Shown here one piece after another: positions 14,840 to 28,300 of a stretch of 64,000 nucleotides of DNA; the stretch's first letter is position 1, and each line of letters begins with the position of its first letter. The notes beneath the pieces are model-generated. The model saw only the letters and a program-made list of their open reading frames with translations. It did no database searches and had not been told where the DNA came from. This DNA is from Chrysomallon squamiferum (taxonomy: Eukaryota > Mollusca > Gastropoda > Neomphalida > Peltospiridae). The DNA lies in the NCBI GenBank assembly GCA_012295275.1, contig CM022671.1, forward strand, positions 10,359,237 through 10,423,236, written 5' to 3'. The position numbers were made by a program, and so were the translations under genes.

Positions 14840-15800
14840 TTTGTTTATTTATTTATTTATTATATAATGTATCTAAATAAACAAGCTGTCTTCTCTTTGG
14901 CTGCTTATTTCTCTGATTTTATATAATACACTTTAAATCAAATGTGCTTATTTCCAGTAACCAGCCCACTTCTATTCTACTCTTTTCTTACATAATTTTA
15001 GTAAAATGTATGTTAGGTGTACTTATTTCTAGTAACTAGGATCACCTCTGTTCAGTTGTTTTGTTGGAGTTGCCAACAACAGAATTATATAATGTTTCTA
15101 AATAATCAATCTGTCTTCTCCTTAGTTGCTTATTTATGATTTCTATCAGAAAAACTGTCTCTGATTTTATATAATACACTTTAAATCAAATGTGCTTATT
15201 TCCAGTAACCAGCCCAACTTCTATTCTACTCTGCTGTTATATAAGAATTTTAGTACAATTTATATCAGGTGTACTTATTTCTTTTAACTAACATTACCTT
15301 TGTCCAGTTCTTTTATTAAAGTATCCAAATGTATTTGTTTCTAACAATATCCATCATGCCTATGTGTTTAAATTTTAAACTTTATTTATTTATTTATTTA
15401 TTATATAATGTATCTAAATAAACAAGCTGTCTTCTCTTTAGTTGCTTATTTATGAATTATATGAGAACAGCTGTCTCTGATTTTATATAATACAGTTTAA
15501 ATCAAATGTGCTTATTTCCAGTAACCAGCCCAACTTCTATTCAACTCTTTTCTTACATAATTTTAGTAAAATGTATGTTAGGTGTACTTATTTCTAGTAA
15601 CTAGGATCGCCTCTGTTCAGTTGTTTTGTATGAGTTGCCAACAACAGAATTATATAATGTTTCTGAATAATCAAGCTGTCTTCTCATTAGTTTCTTATTT
15701 ATGATTTCTATCAGAACAGCTGTCTGATTTTATATAATACACAGTTTAAATCAAATGTGCTTATTTCCAGTAACCAGCCCAACTTCTATTCTACTTTTTT
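13790..15800 (-). repeat. Inverted-orientation part of the motif array (TGTGCTTATTTC units)
   Basis: The reverse complement of the upstream motif, TCAxATGTGCTTATTTCxAGTAAC, recurs near 13802, 14092, 14347, 14939, 15186, 15506 and 15756. Sister variants ending GGTGTACTTATTTC occur at 14607, 15015, 15269 and 15580. From 14.9 kb a longer unit containing TTATATAATACA and CAGTAACCAGCCCAACTTCT repeats at about 14918, 15159, 15481 and 15729. No gene is seen. Confidence 0.65.
14752..14862. repeat. (TTTA)n microsatellite
   Basis: A nearly pure TTTA tetranucleotide run of about 110 bp. It gives a meaningless phenylalanine/isoleucine/tyrosine-rich open frame. Confidence 0.95.
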
Positions 15801-16256
15801 CTACATATACGAGTTTCCCCCGAAATAAAAAGAAAAAGGAAAAAGAAAAGAAAAAATAGGACCCAAAAGTACCATGAAAATAAATCTATCCCACCAGTAA
15901 AACTGAAATAAACATCAACATGTTTGTATAAGTTATTATTTTGTTATTACATCCATATTTAAAATGTGTGGACTGTTCCTAATTTAGGTTTCTTCCTCTG
16001 GAATATGTTTATTTAAATTAGAAGTGTGAAATCATTGTATTTACTCTGTCAATCAAAACGTTATCTGACTTGTTTTTAATTGTGCAGAACAACTAGCCTG
16101 CTTCACATGATCCCTGCTGTTAAAGTGAAAAGTTTCTCCCCACCATTATACAAATGACAATATTTCAAATAAAAGTATACAAGACCAAATAGTACTAGCA
16201 CTCTTTAGACTAGACAGACAGGCAGTTCCACGCCAATGTGTATTTTTTATTTAGAT

Positions 16257-16263
<7 letters not shown>

Positions 16264-16332
<69 letters not shown>
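16264..16332. repeat. (GA)n microsatellite
   Basis: A perfect GA dinucleotide tract of about 34 repeats. Confidence 0.97.
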
Positions 16333-16335
<3 letters not shown>

Positions 16336-16639
16336 TTTAACACCTACTTTCTACAAGTTACCATGATCAACATATTTGTACTGTACATATTCAGTACAGC
16401 ACACAATGTTAGGCAAAAACTTGAAAAAGAACAAAATAATTTGAAATGCTTTGATTGAAGTAAAATAAAATATATAATTTACAAATGCAAATATTCTTCT
16501 TTGTTTAATGGTTACTTTTGTTTTTTTCTTCTTGTTTTAACTTATTATTCATTTTCTCTTTTGTTTCTAAAAATGACTAATTTTACAAACATCACTAAGA
16601 AAGACACTGAATGAATTAATGAGCTGTCCAACAAAATAC

Positions 16640-17430
16640 AGGATACATGATTTTTCTTTAGTAGTTATATCAGAGAGAAGAAACTCTGTACTGCTAGATT
16701 AATCAGAGAAAACATATATGACTGAACATGATGAAAACAAGCAGACAAGTGCATGGCACAGGAGTTGAACACAGTACAACCTGTGGATATTGCATATGAC
16801 CACATAAAACCATAAGAAGGGAAAAGGTTTAGATGAAGGCCAACAAGAGGAATGGAATATGAAGGAATGGACTGGACAAGGACTGGAAAGGTATTGGCTG
16901 CACGAAGACAAAAGAAAAAGATTTTCAAACAATATGCTGAAGCTTTTTTCTCAACAATGGGAGCCTATGGCAGTGCAATGATACTGATGAAACAGCAAGA
17001 AATATTTTAAATGGATCTTTCACAGACAGAAAACCATGTATTACAATTTTGGGAACACCTCTAGATGACCCCTTGTTCTAAATGGAAATACTCTGTTCCT
17101 TTCAAAAGAAAACTGATCTTAACACAATTTTGAGCTTGACTCATTAAATACAACAACTGTGACAGGAATTCAGTAATGTTCAGATACATGTTATTTATCT
17201 TTTGAAATTATAGCTAATTTACAGTGAAAGAGGAATTTAAAAATCCTCGTTTTAACATTAACAGTTGGCTAGTTTTGTCACACAGCAGACAGGATTGTTT
17301 CATAATAACTCTTTACAACAAGAGCAAAGAACAAGCCATGGCCTTTGATGAAACAAACAAGGGCCACTGGCTGGAATGGGGAAATACCAAATGTTTAAAC
17401 CCATGTGCAAGAAGTAGCAAAGGATAAATA
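16640..17430. other. Unclassified, less AT-rich stretch with short open frames
   Basis: Base composition is more balanced than the surroundings, and open frames of 66-87 codons occur on both strands (16665-16932 minus, 17224-17427 plus). None contains a motif I recognise and none has convincing splice sites. It may be an old transposon or gene remnant. Confidence 0.25.
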
Positions 17431-19100
17431 TCTATTAGTTCTAATAAAATATAAAAATGATGAAATCAAATAAGAGGAAATCAGACAATAGTTTGAGTCT
17501 TGGGGGAAACTAACCCTAGAAAAAGCATCTGTTTTCCTTGCTACATGTCAAATTTTCTACTTCTTAATTCTAGCAATCAAGAAGAAAGAGACAAAATGTT
17601 CTCAAAGAAAACTGTGGCAGTTTAACTTCAGACTCTAAAGTTGTTGTTTTCTGAGTGAAAACAAACCAACCTCATTTTTTTCATAAAGATTCACTTATAT
17701 TCTTTAAGATGTTTTTCAATATTGTTTCTATTGAAAAAGAGACCTTATCTTAGTATTATCTTGATGTCTAATGTACTGCCATTGTAATTTTTTTCATAAA
17801 TGCAATGCATGTGTGCGTTTTGTGTGTTTGTTTTTTAATTTAAGTGTTACATTTTCTTTTCATGATAATTTTAAAAAGTAAAAAAAAAATATAAGTAAAT
17901 TTACACTACAAGGATTGTGTAAAAGAAATATTGGGAACAACAGAAGTTTTCTCCATTACTGGTTGTCACTTTTACTTGAATGTGCTTATGATACATAAGT
18001 GGATACTAATGTAACATTTTATGTGTTCATACAAATTTATAACACTTTAAAGACACTTTTACCTGAGATATTACAGATAATCTTAATGTATACATGGAGG
18101 TGTGGAAAAAAATACCACATTGAAATAATTTTTGAAAAGAACTACTGATTTAAATACTTTTTTTTTTCTTCAAAAAACATAAAGTCGGCAATAAAATAAC
18201 ACAATACATTTATCTATTGTACTATATGTATATCTTATTTGATACTGATTTTCTTTTCTCTTTCAAAATTGAGGTCTATTAATCTTATAATAAAACTATA
18301 ATTTTAAGTACACATATAGTAATTCTAAACAAAATAATAATGATAATAATAGTAATAATAATAGTAATAATAATAATAATAGCAATAATAACAATAGTAC
18401 TAGTAGTAGTAGTAAACAAATAACTATATTAAACTAAAATGTTATTAAATTCATAACAGAAAAAAGAAAGAAAAAATGATGAATGTAAATAATAATAATA
18501 ATAATAATTACAATAATAATGATAATGATAAAAATAATAATAATAATAGTAGTAGTAGTAGTAAATAAATAAAGAAATTAAACTAAAATATTTTTAAGTT
18601 CATAACAGAAAAAAGGAAGAAAAATATTATAAATTTAAAGAATAATAATATTAATAATAATAACAATAATAAAAAAATAAATAAGTAAATAAAAAAAGAA
18701 ATTTTAAAAATAATGAAGTAAATTAAAGATTTTTAAAATCTATGTCAGAGAAAAAGAAAGAAAAAATAATAAATATTAGAATCAAAATTATAAATTGAAA
18801 AAAAAAAAAAAAAATACAACAACACACTTTAACCAATCAAAAGAAAAAAAAAAAAAAAAAAGTATTTAGAACTTTTTTAAACACAGCAATAAATGAAACT
18901 TCATTTGACTGATGAAAATACTAACACATTTGATACTAGGAATGCTAATTCTAACATTACACTAGCAATGTAGGTAAAATACAGCAATTCAGAAATTATC
19001 TCGACTTACTAATAACTGTGGCTTGCTCATTATTGCTTTGTTCACTTCCGTTCAAGCTTCCATTTATAATGTTTTTTTCTTCTTTTTTTTCTACTGTTTT
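17430..19100. other. AT-rich stretch with ATA/AAT microsatellites
   Basis: No gene is seen. At 18330-18780 a block made of an AAT/AGT-type triplet tract followed by TTCATAACAGAAAAAAGxAAGAAAAA is repeated three times at about 120-bp spacing, giving an imperfect compound satellite. Confidence 0.5.
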
Positions 19101-20471
19101 CTATCTTTTCTTCCTTATTTTAAGTTTGATTTCTATATTTTCACTATTTTCACAAATCTGGAGGAAGTTTGCCTCATCAATTCCTGTAATCAAAAAAATA
19201 TATGTACATGTTACTATTCATGATTAAGAAGTTAGCAATAATAAATCAAAAATTGTTTTAATTTGTGAAACAAACACAATTTTAAATATCAGTATATATT
19301 TATGGATGATGAGGAAAAACGATATTGGGGGTTTTTCAGTTTATTTTCCTGTTGTTTATTTGTTTCTTTCTTTTTTCTTAATTGATGAGATTTATATAAT
19401 TGTTATAAAAATTTAGATTTTCTTAAAGAAATATTTATAGAACATATCTGTTTTATGCAAAATGAAACTGTTTATACAATTTTACAAATTGTACTATTTC
19501 AAGAAATAAAATAGTTTTTTTATTACTTACTGTTCATACAAGCCACAGTAATTATATGCACATGTGTTGTTTGTGCAGGTATTTTGTAGACAGCATCTGT
19601 TTCCTGCTTTGCTTCTGCTTTATATTCGTTTTGAAGCTTCATAATCTGTAAAATAAAATAAAAATAAACAATAATAAATGATTATTAATTTTAGATATCT
19701 TTAATGTTAAAACACTTTTCACATATTTTATCAATTCAAAAAACTACTTTATTTTTATGAAAGAATTTAAAGCCATGTGCAGTTCTAAGCATCCAGTCAA
19801 CAGTCTTGTATAATAACATTATGCACGACTGACAGACCAACAGGCATGAAACCGTATCTCCAAATTCCATTAAATCTGCTTTTTACTAGTGTAGCCATGA
19901 CAATGACAACTTATCAACACAAACAGTATTTTGGCTTTATGTGACCAATGATACTAAAACATGCGCAGTATATGGTAATTAATTGCAAATAAAATAGTTA
20001 ATTGTCATCCACTGAAATGGCCTTAAAGAAAGCAATAACAGAAAATGAGTTGTATCAGCTTATGTATTTGAATGAATTTGTAACATAAAATAAGATTACA
20101 ACTATATAATGACCACTGTAATAGCAGAAATTTATTTTATGGCAGAAATATAGCATGCAAGTTCATTTTTCTGTACATGATCTACAAGCAAAATGTCTTC
20201 AGTCTGGACCAAGTATTATTTAACAAACTAACTAGACAACAGGCTTGCTGGAAAACAGTTATAAACACAAACAACAGTGTGACTTTTTGTGGATATACCT
20301 ATAGTGTTGTGTTTTTTGCTAACATCAAAACAATACAAATAATTAACCTGGATGTATATTATTTCAGTATAAAATAACTATCATAATTATACAAAACTTT
20401 ATAATAATAATACTTACCAAAACACGTGAGTTCAGAAACACCTTGATAATAATGAAGATGTACTTGTTATT
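19101..20471 (-). CDS. Three-exon 3' end of an unidentified gene
   Basis: Minus-strand exons at 20471-20418, 19645-19531 and 19193-19101 each have a pyrimidine-rich AG acceptor. The first two have GTAAGT donors. Lengths (54, 115 and 93 bp) keep one open frame of 86 residues across both junctions, ending in TAG at 19103-19101. The product is lysine- and glutamate-rich; middle-exon motifs are MKLQNEYKAEAK and HVHIITVACM. I recognise no domain. The 5' end is not identified. An eroded copy of the first exon lies near 30565-30640 and retains acceptor and GTAAGT donor but not the frame. This could be a real low-conservation gene or a pseudogene end. The consistent phase is the main support. Confidence 0.4.
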
Positions 20472-20559
20472 CTGAAATAAATGAAGCAAAATTTACACAG
20501 CATGTTACATAATGCAATAATTATATTTAAAAAATTAAAAATAAATTCATTTGGAAGGT

Positions 20560-21159
20560 AAATCGATTCTATTCTAGTATGTTTCTTCTACTAACTTACT
20601 TTTCAAACTTATGATTGATGAACAGCCACCAAAGATCCCAAAAAGAGTCAATTGTTGTTTTCTGTTGAATTTTCTTTCACTTACTTCAACAGTGCCAAAA
20701 CCAAATAATGGTGTTTAGAACTCACACAGTGGTATTAAATTGAAACATTGTCACCTGGTGACAGAACAACTCACTTTGCCAGCCAGTGGTTACTGAAGCA
20801 TGACACTTAAAAATAACATTTTAGACTGCTGACTGAAGCTACCCTGTCAGTGTGACAGCTCTGTGGTGTGAACAGAAACAAGCTGACTGGTCAAACAGGT
20901 CAGCTTGTCATGTCAGATGAAGTTAAACAAGTAAAAGAATTGAAAGAAAATACCTGGCTTTTTCTTAATAATTTCAACTGATAAATTGCGATTTCTTTAT
21001 AAATAAAACATGAGAAATAAATATATAATATCTGTTTCTCACTTTCTTATCATACTGAATTTTCAAATGAAAGCAAGAGTTGATGTCAATAAAAGTAATT
21101 CATAAATTTTAAAGTGTTTGTTTCTAAATCAGTAAAATGTTTTCTTTTCTTTACTTTAC

Positions 21160-21206
<47 letters not shown>

Positions 21207-21210
21207 TTTA
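20560..21210. repeat. Left arm of an inverted low-copy repeat (partner 62030-62765)
   Basis: GCCAAAACCAAATAATGGTG at about 20695 reads in reverse complement at about 62610. CTGGTGACAGAACAACTCAC at about 20756 pairs with about 62550, and AAGCTGACTGGTCAAAC at about 20879 with about 62430. Similarity runs on into ATT triplet tracts at the far edge of both arms (21162-21206 and 62033-62103). No coding capacity is seen. Confidence 0.8.
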
Positions 21211-21439
21211 TCATCGTTTTAATAATCATTAGCATAATAGTCTGTGTGTGTTTATCTGTATTTTAGTTATGTATATATGTGCATGTATTCAGAAGGGAGA
21301 AAATGTTTGACTTAATGATGAACTCACTGACTCAAAGGTTTTTATTGTTTATTTATCTTTTAGTCAGTTTAGAAACTAAGCTTAACAAATTCTTGATGCA
21401 TATATTAATATCGACACTTGATTAGACTGAAGAAATATT

Positions 21440-23720
21440 TTAATTTTTTTTTGTTACTTATTTCATATAGTGATATGGAGATTACTTAGTAGTTAGTTAC
21501 CAGTTAGATAAATTGTATTTATGGTAATACATGCTATAACCATTCTTTTCAGTAGTTTCTTGAATTATCTATGAATATACCCTCTCATTCAAATTAATGC
21601 TAACTGATTTTTATATTTTAGTTGAACATTTTACTCAATCTGATTTGCATTTGTGGATGGTTTCCATCATAATATATATATATATATTTTTAAACTTTCT
21701 TACCTACTGCAGTTAAACTTTTATTATTTATTCATTTTTAATAATATGATTTATTATTTATTATATTCTATTTTAATCAGTTTAGAAGACTATTTACGCT
21801 TAACAACAAACCCTTGATACACAGATTAATATCAACATTGAAATAGTCTGATGAAATATTTAATCTTACTTCAACAATGAAATCAATGCAATAATTTCAC
21901 CAGTTCTTTTGATGATGAAAGAGAGCTGTGAGTTAAAATGGTTTCTAATTTCTAATTCTAAAATAGGAAATAAGGTCTATTAATTTGTTGTTACATTTTA
22001 GCTTTTAATATTTTATCAGAAATATTTACCTTAACTTTTTACTTGTAGTATTTTTAGTTGACAATTTTGTACAGTACAGTTCAAAAAAAAATTTACAAAA
22101 GGTACTACACAGTTTGATTTGAATAAAATAAAATAAAAAATGGCTACAAAACAACAATAATATTAATAATAATAAAAAACGGTAGTTCAGTTGATAATTA
22201 TTTGTAAAGCTCTATACTCCTGAAAATAAACTTAATGATGAGGCTTTAAAAAAAAAAATATTTTTGGAGAATTATTTTTTTTTTTATTACTTTATTCATT
22301 GTGATATTGACTTTTTTATTACAATAAAATGTCTTAGTACCAGTTTGATAAATTGTAATTATGGGAATATACATGCTTAAACCTTTGTTTTTAGTAGTTT
22401 CTTGAATTGTCTTTGAATATACCCTTAGTTTCAAATTAATGCTAAGTCATTTTTACATTTTAGTTGAAAATTTTACTCAATCTGATTTGAAGTTGTGGAT
22501 TGTTTCCATCATAATATATATATTTTTTTAAATCTTACCAAGTGCAGTTAAACTTTTATTATTTATTCATTTTTTTAATAATATGATTTATTATTTATTA
22601 TTTTCTATTTTAATCAGTTTTAGAAGACTATGCTTAACAACAAACCCTTGATACACAGATTAATATCAACATTGAAATAGTCTGAAAAATATTTAATCTT
22701 ACTTCAACAATGAAATCAGTGCAATAATTTCAACAGTTCTTTTGATGAAAGAGAACTATGAGTTAAAATGGTTTCTAGTTTCTAATTTCTAATATCCGAA
22801 ATAAGGTCTATTAATTTGTTGTTACATTTTAGCTTTTAATATTTTATCAGAAATATTTATCTTACTTATTTGTAGAATTTTTAGTTGACAATTTCTGTAC
22901 AGTTTTCAAAATTTAATGTACTACAGTTTGATTTGAATAAAACAAAAATGGCTACAACAATAACAGCAATATTAATAATAATAAAAATACAGTAGTTCAG
23001 TTGATAATTATTTCTAAAGCTCTATACTCCTGAAAAATAAACTTAATGATGAGGCTTTTAAAAAAAATGTATGTTGCAGAATTTTTTTTTTATTCCTTAC
23101 TTCATTGTGATATTGACATTACAATACAATGTCTTAGTACCAGTTTGATAAATTGTAATTATGATAATACATGCTTAAACCTTTGTTTTTAGTAGTTTCT
23201 TGAATTGTCTTTGAATATACCCTTAGTTTCAAATTAATGCTAAGTCATTTTTATATTTTCGTTGAAAATTTTACTCAATCTGATTTGAAGTTGTGGATTG
23301 TTTTGATCATAATATTTTTTTTTTAAATCTTACCAAGTGCAGTTAAACTTTTATTATTTATTCATTTTTAATAATATGATTTATTATTTATTATTTTCTA
23401 TTTTAATCAGTTTAGAAGACTACGCTTAACAACAAACCCTTGATACACAGATTAATATCAACATTGAAATAGTCTGAAGAAATATTTAATCTTACTTCAA
23501 CAATGAAATCAGTGCAATAATTTCAGGAGCTCTTTTGATTACAGAGAACTATCAGCTAAATAAGCTCTATTATGTTGTTATTATCTTTTGTTACATTTTA
23601 GATTTTAATATTTTAGTCAGAAATATTTATCTTACATACTTCTATAATGTTTTATTTTCAATTTCTCTACACTACTTTCAAATTTGATGTACTATAGTTT
23701 CTTTTGAGAAAAAACTAAAT
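21440..23720 (+). repeat. Three-copy tandem array of a ~0.8-kb unit
   Basis: Each unit carries in order TAGTACCAGTTTGATAAATTG, AGTAGTTTCTTGAATT, ACTCAATCTGATTTG, ACAAACCCTTGATACACAG, ATTGAAATAGTCTGA and TTAATTTGTTGTTACATTTTAG. Units start near 21490, 22336 and 23136, giving periods of about 840 and 800 bp. Solo decayed pieces containing ATTAATATCAAC recur at about 29855 (direct) and in reverse complement near 56330 and 59860. The unit has no open frame. Confidence 0.8.
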
Positions 23721-23744
23721 TGCTACAAGAATAACAATAATAAC

Positions 23745-23778
<34 letters not shown>

Positions 23779-23879
23779 TAATACAGTAGGCTTAATTTGG
23801 AGGCTTTGAAAGAAAAATGTTTAAGTATTGTCTTGTTTTTATTAATTAGCTTACATTATATTTTCAAAAAATTGGAAAA

Positions 23880-24240
23880 GACAAGTTAACTATGAATTAA
23901 ATGAATGTTTAAAAATCTTAATGTTTTAATCAGGAATGTCTAATAAATGTGTAACATAACAACAATTGGAAACAATGCTCGGCTATTGGCAGAAACAGTG
24001 AATGATTCACAAAAATGAATTTATTTCTAATGCAATTTGATTTGATTCTTATTGATTATTTTAACTCAATATTTTGAAAATAAATATCCTCTCCAAGAAA
24101 AAGGAAATTTCACAGTGCAGGCAAAAGAAGAAATTATATATAAGAAATGTAAGGAATTAAACTAGATTTATTTGATGGCTAAGTCTGTTAGAGATTGAGC
24201 ATGTGACCTCTAACATGTCTTTTTAGATTTTCTGATGACT
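23880..24240 (+). repeat. Low-copy repeat D, copy 1 (others at 30120-30430 and 56580-56880)
   Basis: TATTGGCAGAAACAGTGAAT at about 23976 recurs directly at about 30217. A diverged reverse complement occurs near 56795 (ATTCACTGTTTCTGGCAATA). Flanking strings such as GTAAxxxAACTATGAATTAAATGAAT and GAGATTGAGC are shared. It is noncoding in all copies. Confidence 0.7.
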
Positions 24241-24249
24241 TGATAACAA

Positions 24250-24740
24250 TCTAGCAAAACATCTTAATTCAGACATTATCTACACACATTGGGTTTCGAT
24301 ATGGTTACAGTAGCATAAAGACAACTAATAAAATAAATTAAGTATCTGAAACTAATGGCACTAACCTGAGTTCATTGTCAAATTTTGTGATTTCCTTCTG
24401 AGGCAGTTTTACCTTCCTTCAAATCTTGTGTCATTTTCACAGTTTAGTTTTCTAGCTGCAGATTACTGAAAACATAAAATAAATAATTTATATACATTTT
24501 TTTTTACACAAAATGTTTGTTAAGAATAAATAATTATTTCACTGAAAATATTAATATATTTTTTCAAAAAGAAAAATTAAAATAACCTGATTTCAGTACA
24601 TAAATGTATTTATTGTTGTTTTTAAAATCTGGTTATTAATATGACGAAAGGTTCCAAGTACCTCTTGTTTCATAATTATCATTTGCTCTAACATTACTGC
24701 TCTATCAATATATTGTCACTCCACTCATAAACACTGACAT
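24250..24740 (+). repeat. Low-copy repeat B, left copy (inverted copy at 63610-64000)
   Basis: GATATGGTTACAGTAGCATA at about 24299 pairs with TATGCTACTGTAACCATATC near 63959. AAATTTTGTGATTTCCTTCT and CAGTTTAGTTTTCTAGCTGC have partners at 63880 and 63815. A splice-like exon (24475-24367 on the minus strand, AG acceptor and GTTAGT donor) is preserved in both copies, but all frames contain stops, so it would be noncoding. The pairing ends at about 24728 on the left, where the LINE-bearing insertion begins. Confidence 0.8.
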
Positions 24741-24954
24741 ATGGAAAACACATGGAAAACTGGAGTTAAAATGGTTAACTCCTGGAAACCCTGGTGTAAT
24801 CTCTTTTCCATGAGAAATCCACCTTTTTGTATTCTTTTCTTTTCTTTATTTCCTTGTTTATTTCTTTATTTTTTTCATTTATATCTTTATTTGTTTAAAT
24901 GTTCATCAGAGTCAATAGATGTGACCTCAATTTTTCAGATATCATTGTATGTTT

Positions 24955-25365
24955 GAAGAGACTCGCCGCCATTTGGTCGACCCTGACATGGTGTAAGCCC
25001 GTAAGAGAAGCTGTGACGAATATTCACATACGGATTGTGCTTGCTGAGCGGAATTCAGAAACGAAAGATACTGTTTCATTTACTTTCTTTATTTACTTTT
25101 AGATTCTTATTTATATTATTTGTAGCCATTTGTATTATTGTTACCCTTATTACTTTTCTTTTTACTTTTTTACTGTTTGTTCTTCTTTGTCTTTTGCTTT
25201 CTGGTATCTTAAATAACAAATATATCTTTTAGCTTTTTCTCGGTCTCAAAGTGAGTTATCATAGCTTTAGACTTTTTAAAATTTATATAGATTTGTCTAT
25301 ATATTTAAAATTGAACTATTATCAAAAAACAAAAGAACAACAACAATTACACAACAAGCCACACA
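24955..25365 (+). other. Leader region upstream of the plus-strand LINE
   Basis: A mixed-composition segment with a GC-richer piece (CGCCGCCATTTGGTCGACCC at about 24965) followed by T-rich DNA. It lies directly before the first LINE-like start and inside the insertion block, so it may be the element's 5' untranslated region. The short open frames here show no motif. Confidence 0.35.
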
Positions 25366-28300
25366 CAATGGCAACCAAACACATGAAAACATACAGCACC
25401 GTGACTGACCACTCAGATATGGAAACTAGAGTTCCTAAACGACCGAGGGACATGAGCCCTAGATCCGTAGAAAAAAGCAAATGTAACAGCAAACAAAAAA
25501 AAAATCAACGACAACACATCCACACACACACATTCTGACTCAGAGGAAACAGCAGAATAAAAAATCATAAACCGAAACATACACATATTAGCAAGCCTAT
25601 GTGACACCGACACCGAAAATGAAAGCAATCAAAACATTTGGGAAACAATAAAGAGGAAAAAAACTAAACATATTGAATGCTGAGCTACCATCACGATCCA
25701 CAAAAAAACACATGCAGAGATCAAAAAAAGTTGCGATATTTGTTAGAAGTGCCATCACCAAATACTCACCAACTATATTAGCAAGAACACCTTGGACACA
25801 TCCATTTTCACACCCAAATGGAACTTCAACAAAGCATGCAGAAACATCACCACAAAGAACCCCAACGACATCGACACCTACTGCACATCGCTCACCAACA
25901 CGATACCCTCCATTGCTAACAAATTCATACCCAAAACCAGACAATGCACCGGCAAAATATCCACTCCCTGGTGAGCGGAACGCATAGAAAAGAAATGCAA
26001 AGAAAGAAACAAATTCAGAAGACAATACAAAAAAGACAGAAATTATTCCAGACACGAAAAATACAAAATAGCAAGAAAAGAAGTTTCCAATCTAATTCTC
26101 ATTGCAAAACAAGAACACTGGGAACTTTTTTGCAACAACATCGACCACAAAACATCAGTCAAAGACGTGGGCCAAAGTGAAAAACTTCCAAGGCAAAAAA
26201 ATCCACAGAATTAACACTGTCTACAAAAACAACATCCAATTCACCAACAAGCAAAAAGCGGACCTACTCAGCGAAACTTTCACCAAGTCCAGCAGCAACT
26301 CAAACTTCCCAGTGAAATTCACAAAGAAACCACTGGACAATCTAACAATCGACAAATATTCCGCAGACACAGAACACATGAAATACAATCAACTCTTTAA
26401 CATCAGCGAACTTGAACATGCCCTCAAAAACAAGAAAAGTACAGCCACAGGAGCAGATAAAATAAGCTACACAATAACACAACACCTACCAGATGAAACA
26501 CTACTAATCTTACTCGCCCTCTACAACACAATATGGACCACAGGCAAGATTCCAACAAACTGGAAACATGTCGAATGTTTCAGTTTGCCCAAACCACACA
26601 AAGATCACTTACTACCCAACAGCTACAGACCGATCACACTGACGTCACGCATGCAAAACACTGGAAACGATGATCAACACACACCTGAGCCAGCATTTAA
26701 ACGACAACAACTTAATCAGCAAATATTAAAGCGGCTTCAGGAAGAAACAGAGCACAAATGACCAGATCACACGCCTGCAAACATCAATCAACCAATCTTT
26801 TATTAAATAAAACAAATTCAATACAGTATTCCTATACATTGAAAAAGCATTCGACATGGTATGGAGGGAAGGACTGCTCGTCAAATTAATCAACAATAAC
26901 ATCAAAGGCAACATGTTCAACTTCATCAACAACAGATCCATAGCAGTCAAAGTGAATGGTCACACCTCCGAGAAAATGATAATCAAAAATGACATTCCAC
27001 AAGGATCTGTGATCTCACCAACACTCTTCAACGACATCGTACCAGCACTTGACAAACAAGACAACGCCAAAACTCCACCAACCCAACCAATAAACACAGC
27101 ACTCTTTTGAGATGACTTCACCTTTTGGCCTGCAGGCAGATCAACCGCAATACAGAAACAAATACAAAAAGACCTAAACAATGTAAATAACTGGGCATTG
27201 AAATGGGGCATAAAGATTTCTCTTTCCAAAACGACATGCCTCCTTTTCAACAGAAAAACAAACAAAATCACACTAAACATTGACAACAACGTCATAACAC
27301 AAACCAAAACATTCAAATTTCTAGGTGTGACATTTGACAGTCAACTCAACTTCGAATGCCACATACACAACATAATTGCATCCTGCAAAAAAAACGCTCA
27401 ATCTTCTAAAGCTAATTTCCGGAACCAGTTGGGGAGCAAATGAGTCAACACTAATTTTGATGAACAAAGCGTGTATTCTCTCCAGGCTCGACTACGGAGC
27501 CACGGCTTACTTGAATGCTCCCGAACACTGTTTAAAAAAACTAGACACACTTCAATCCAGCGCCCTCAGAGTGATCGGCCCCTACCAAACACAACACCGT
27601 CTGACAGCCTCCTGTCAGAATACAGCATCCAACCACTGAAATACAGAAGAAAGCTGCAGCTACTGAAATACAACCTGAAAATATACACCCTGAACACAGA
27701 CCACCCTGTCAAAGATCTGGTCCCCGTTAAATCGCATAATCCACTACTATCGAATTTCCGGACAATTGCCAACAAAATCGAAAGGGAAACAGGATTAGGA
27801 GAAATGCCACAGCCAGCATACCACAAAGAAACAAAACCAGCAATAAACACACCTTTCCTGATCAAAACAGAAACAGAGAAAACAGAGTTCACACCCTTCA
27901 AAAAAGCCATATTTCTAGCAGCAGCAAACGACAACTACAAACAACACACACACATCTACACCGATGCCCAAGATCACACAAACAAACCCACATGCATACA
28001 ATTCGGCCGCATCAGAAATCACCTTTCAGTGTACATTGCTGAATTGGTTGCCATCATCAAAGCCATGCTGTGGGTGAAACACAACAACAACAAACACACA
28101 GTCATATTCTCGTACAGCCTAAGTTCCGTCATCTCAGTACAATCTGGACATTCCAGCAGACCAGACCTACTCAGCAGAATACAACATCTACACGAGGACA
28201 TACAACACAACGACAAACAACTAATCATCAAGTGGCTCCCAGCACATGTCAGCATCATCGGCAATGAACTTGCCGACCATTACGCCAAAGAGTCACTCAG

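Noticed and set aside
14693-14926. Hydrophobic open frame resembling a membrane protein (also 31529-31780)
   Set aside because: The hydrophobicity comes from TTTA and T-rich simple repeats.
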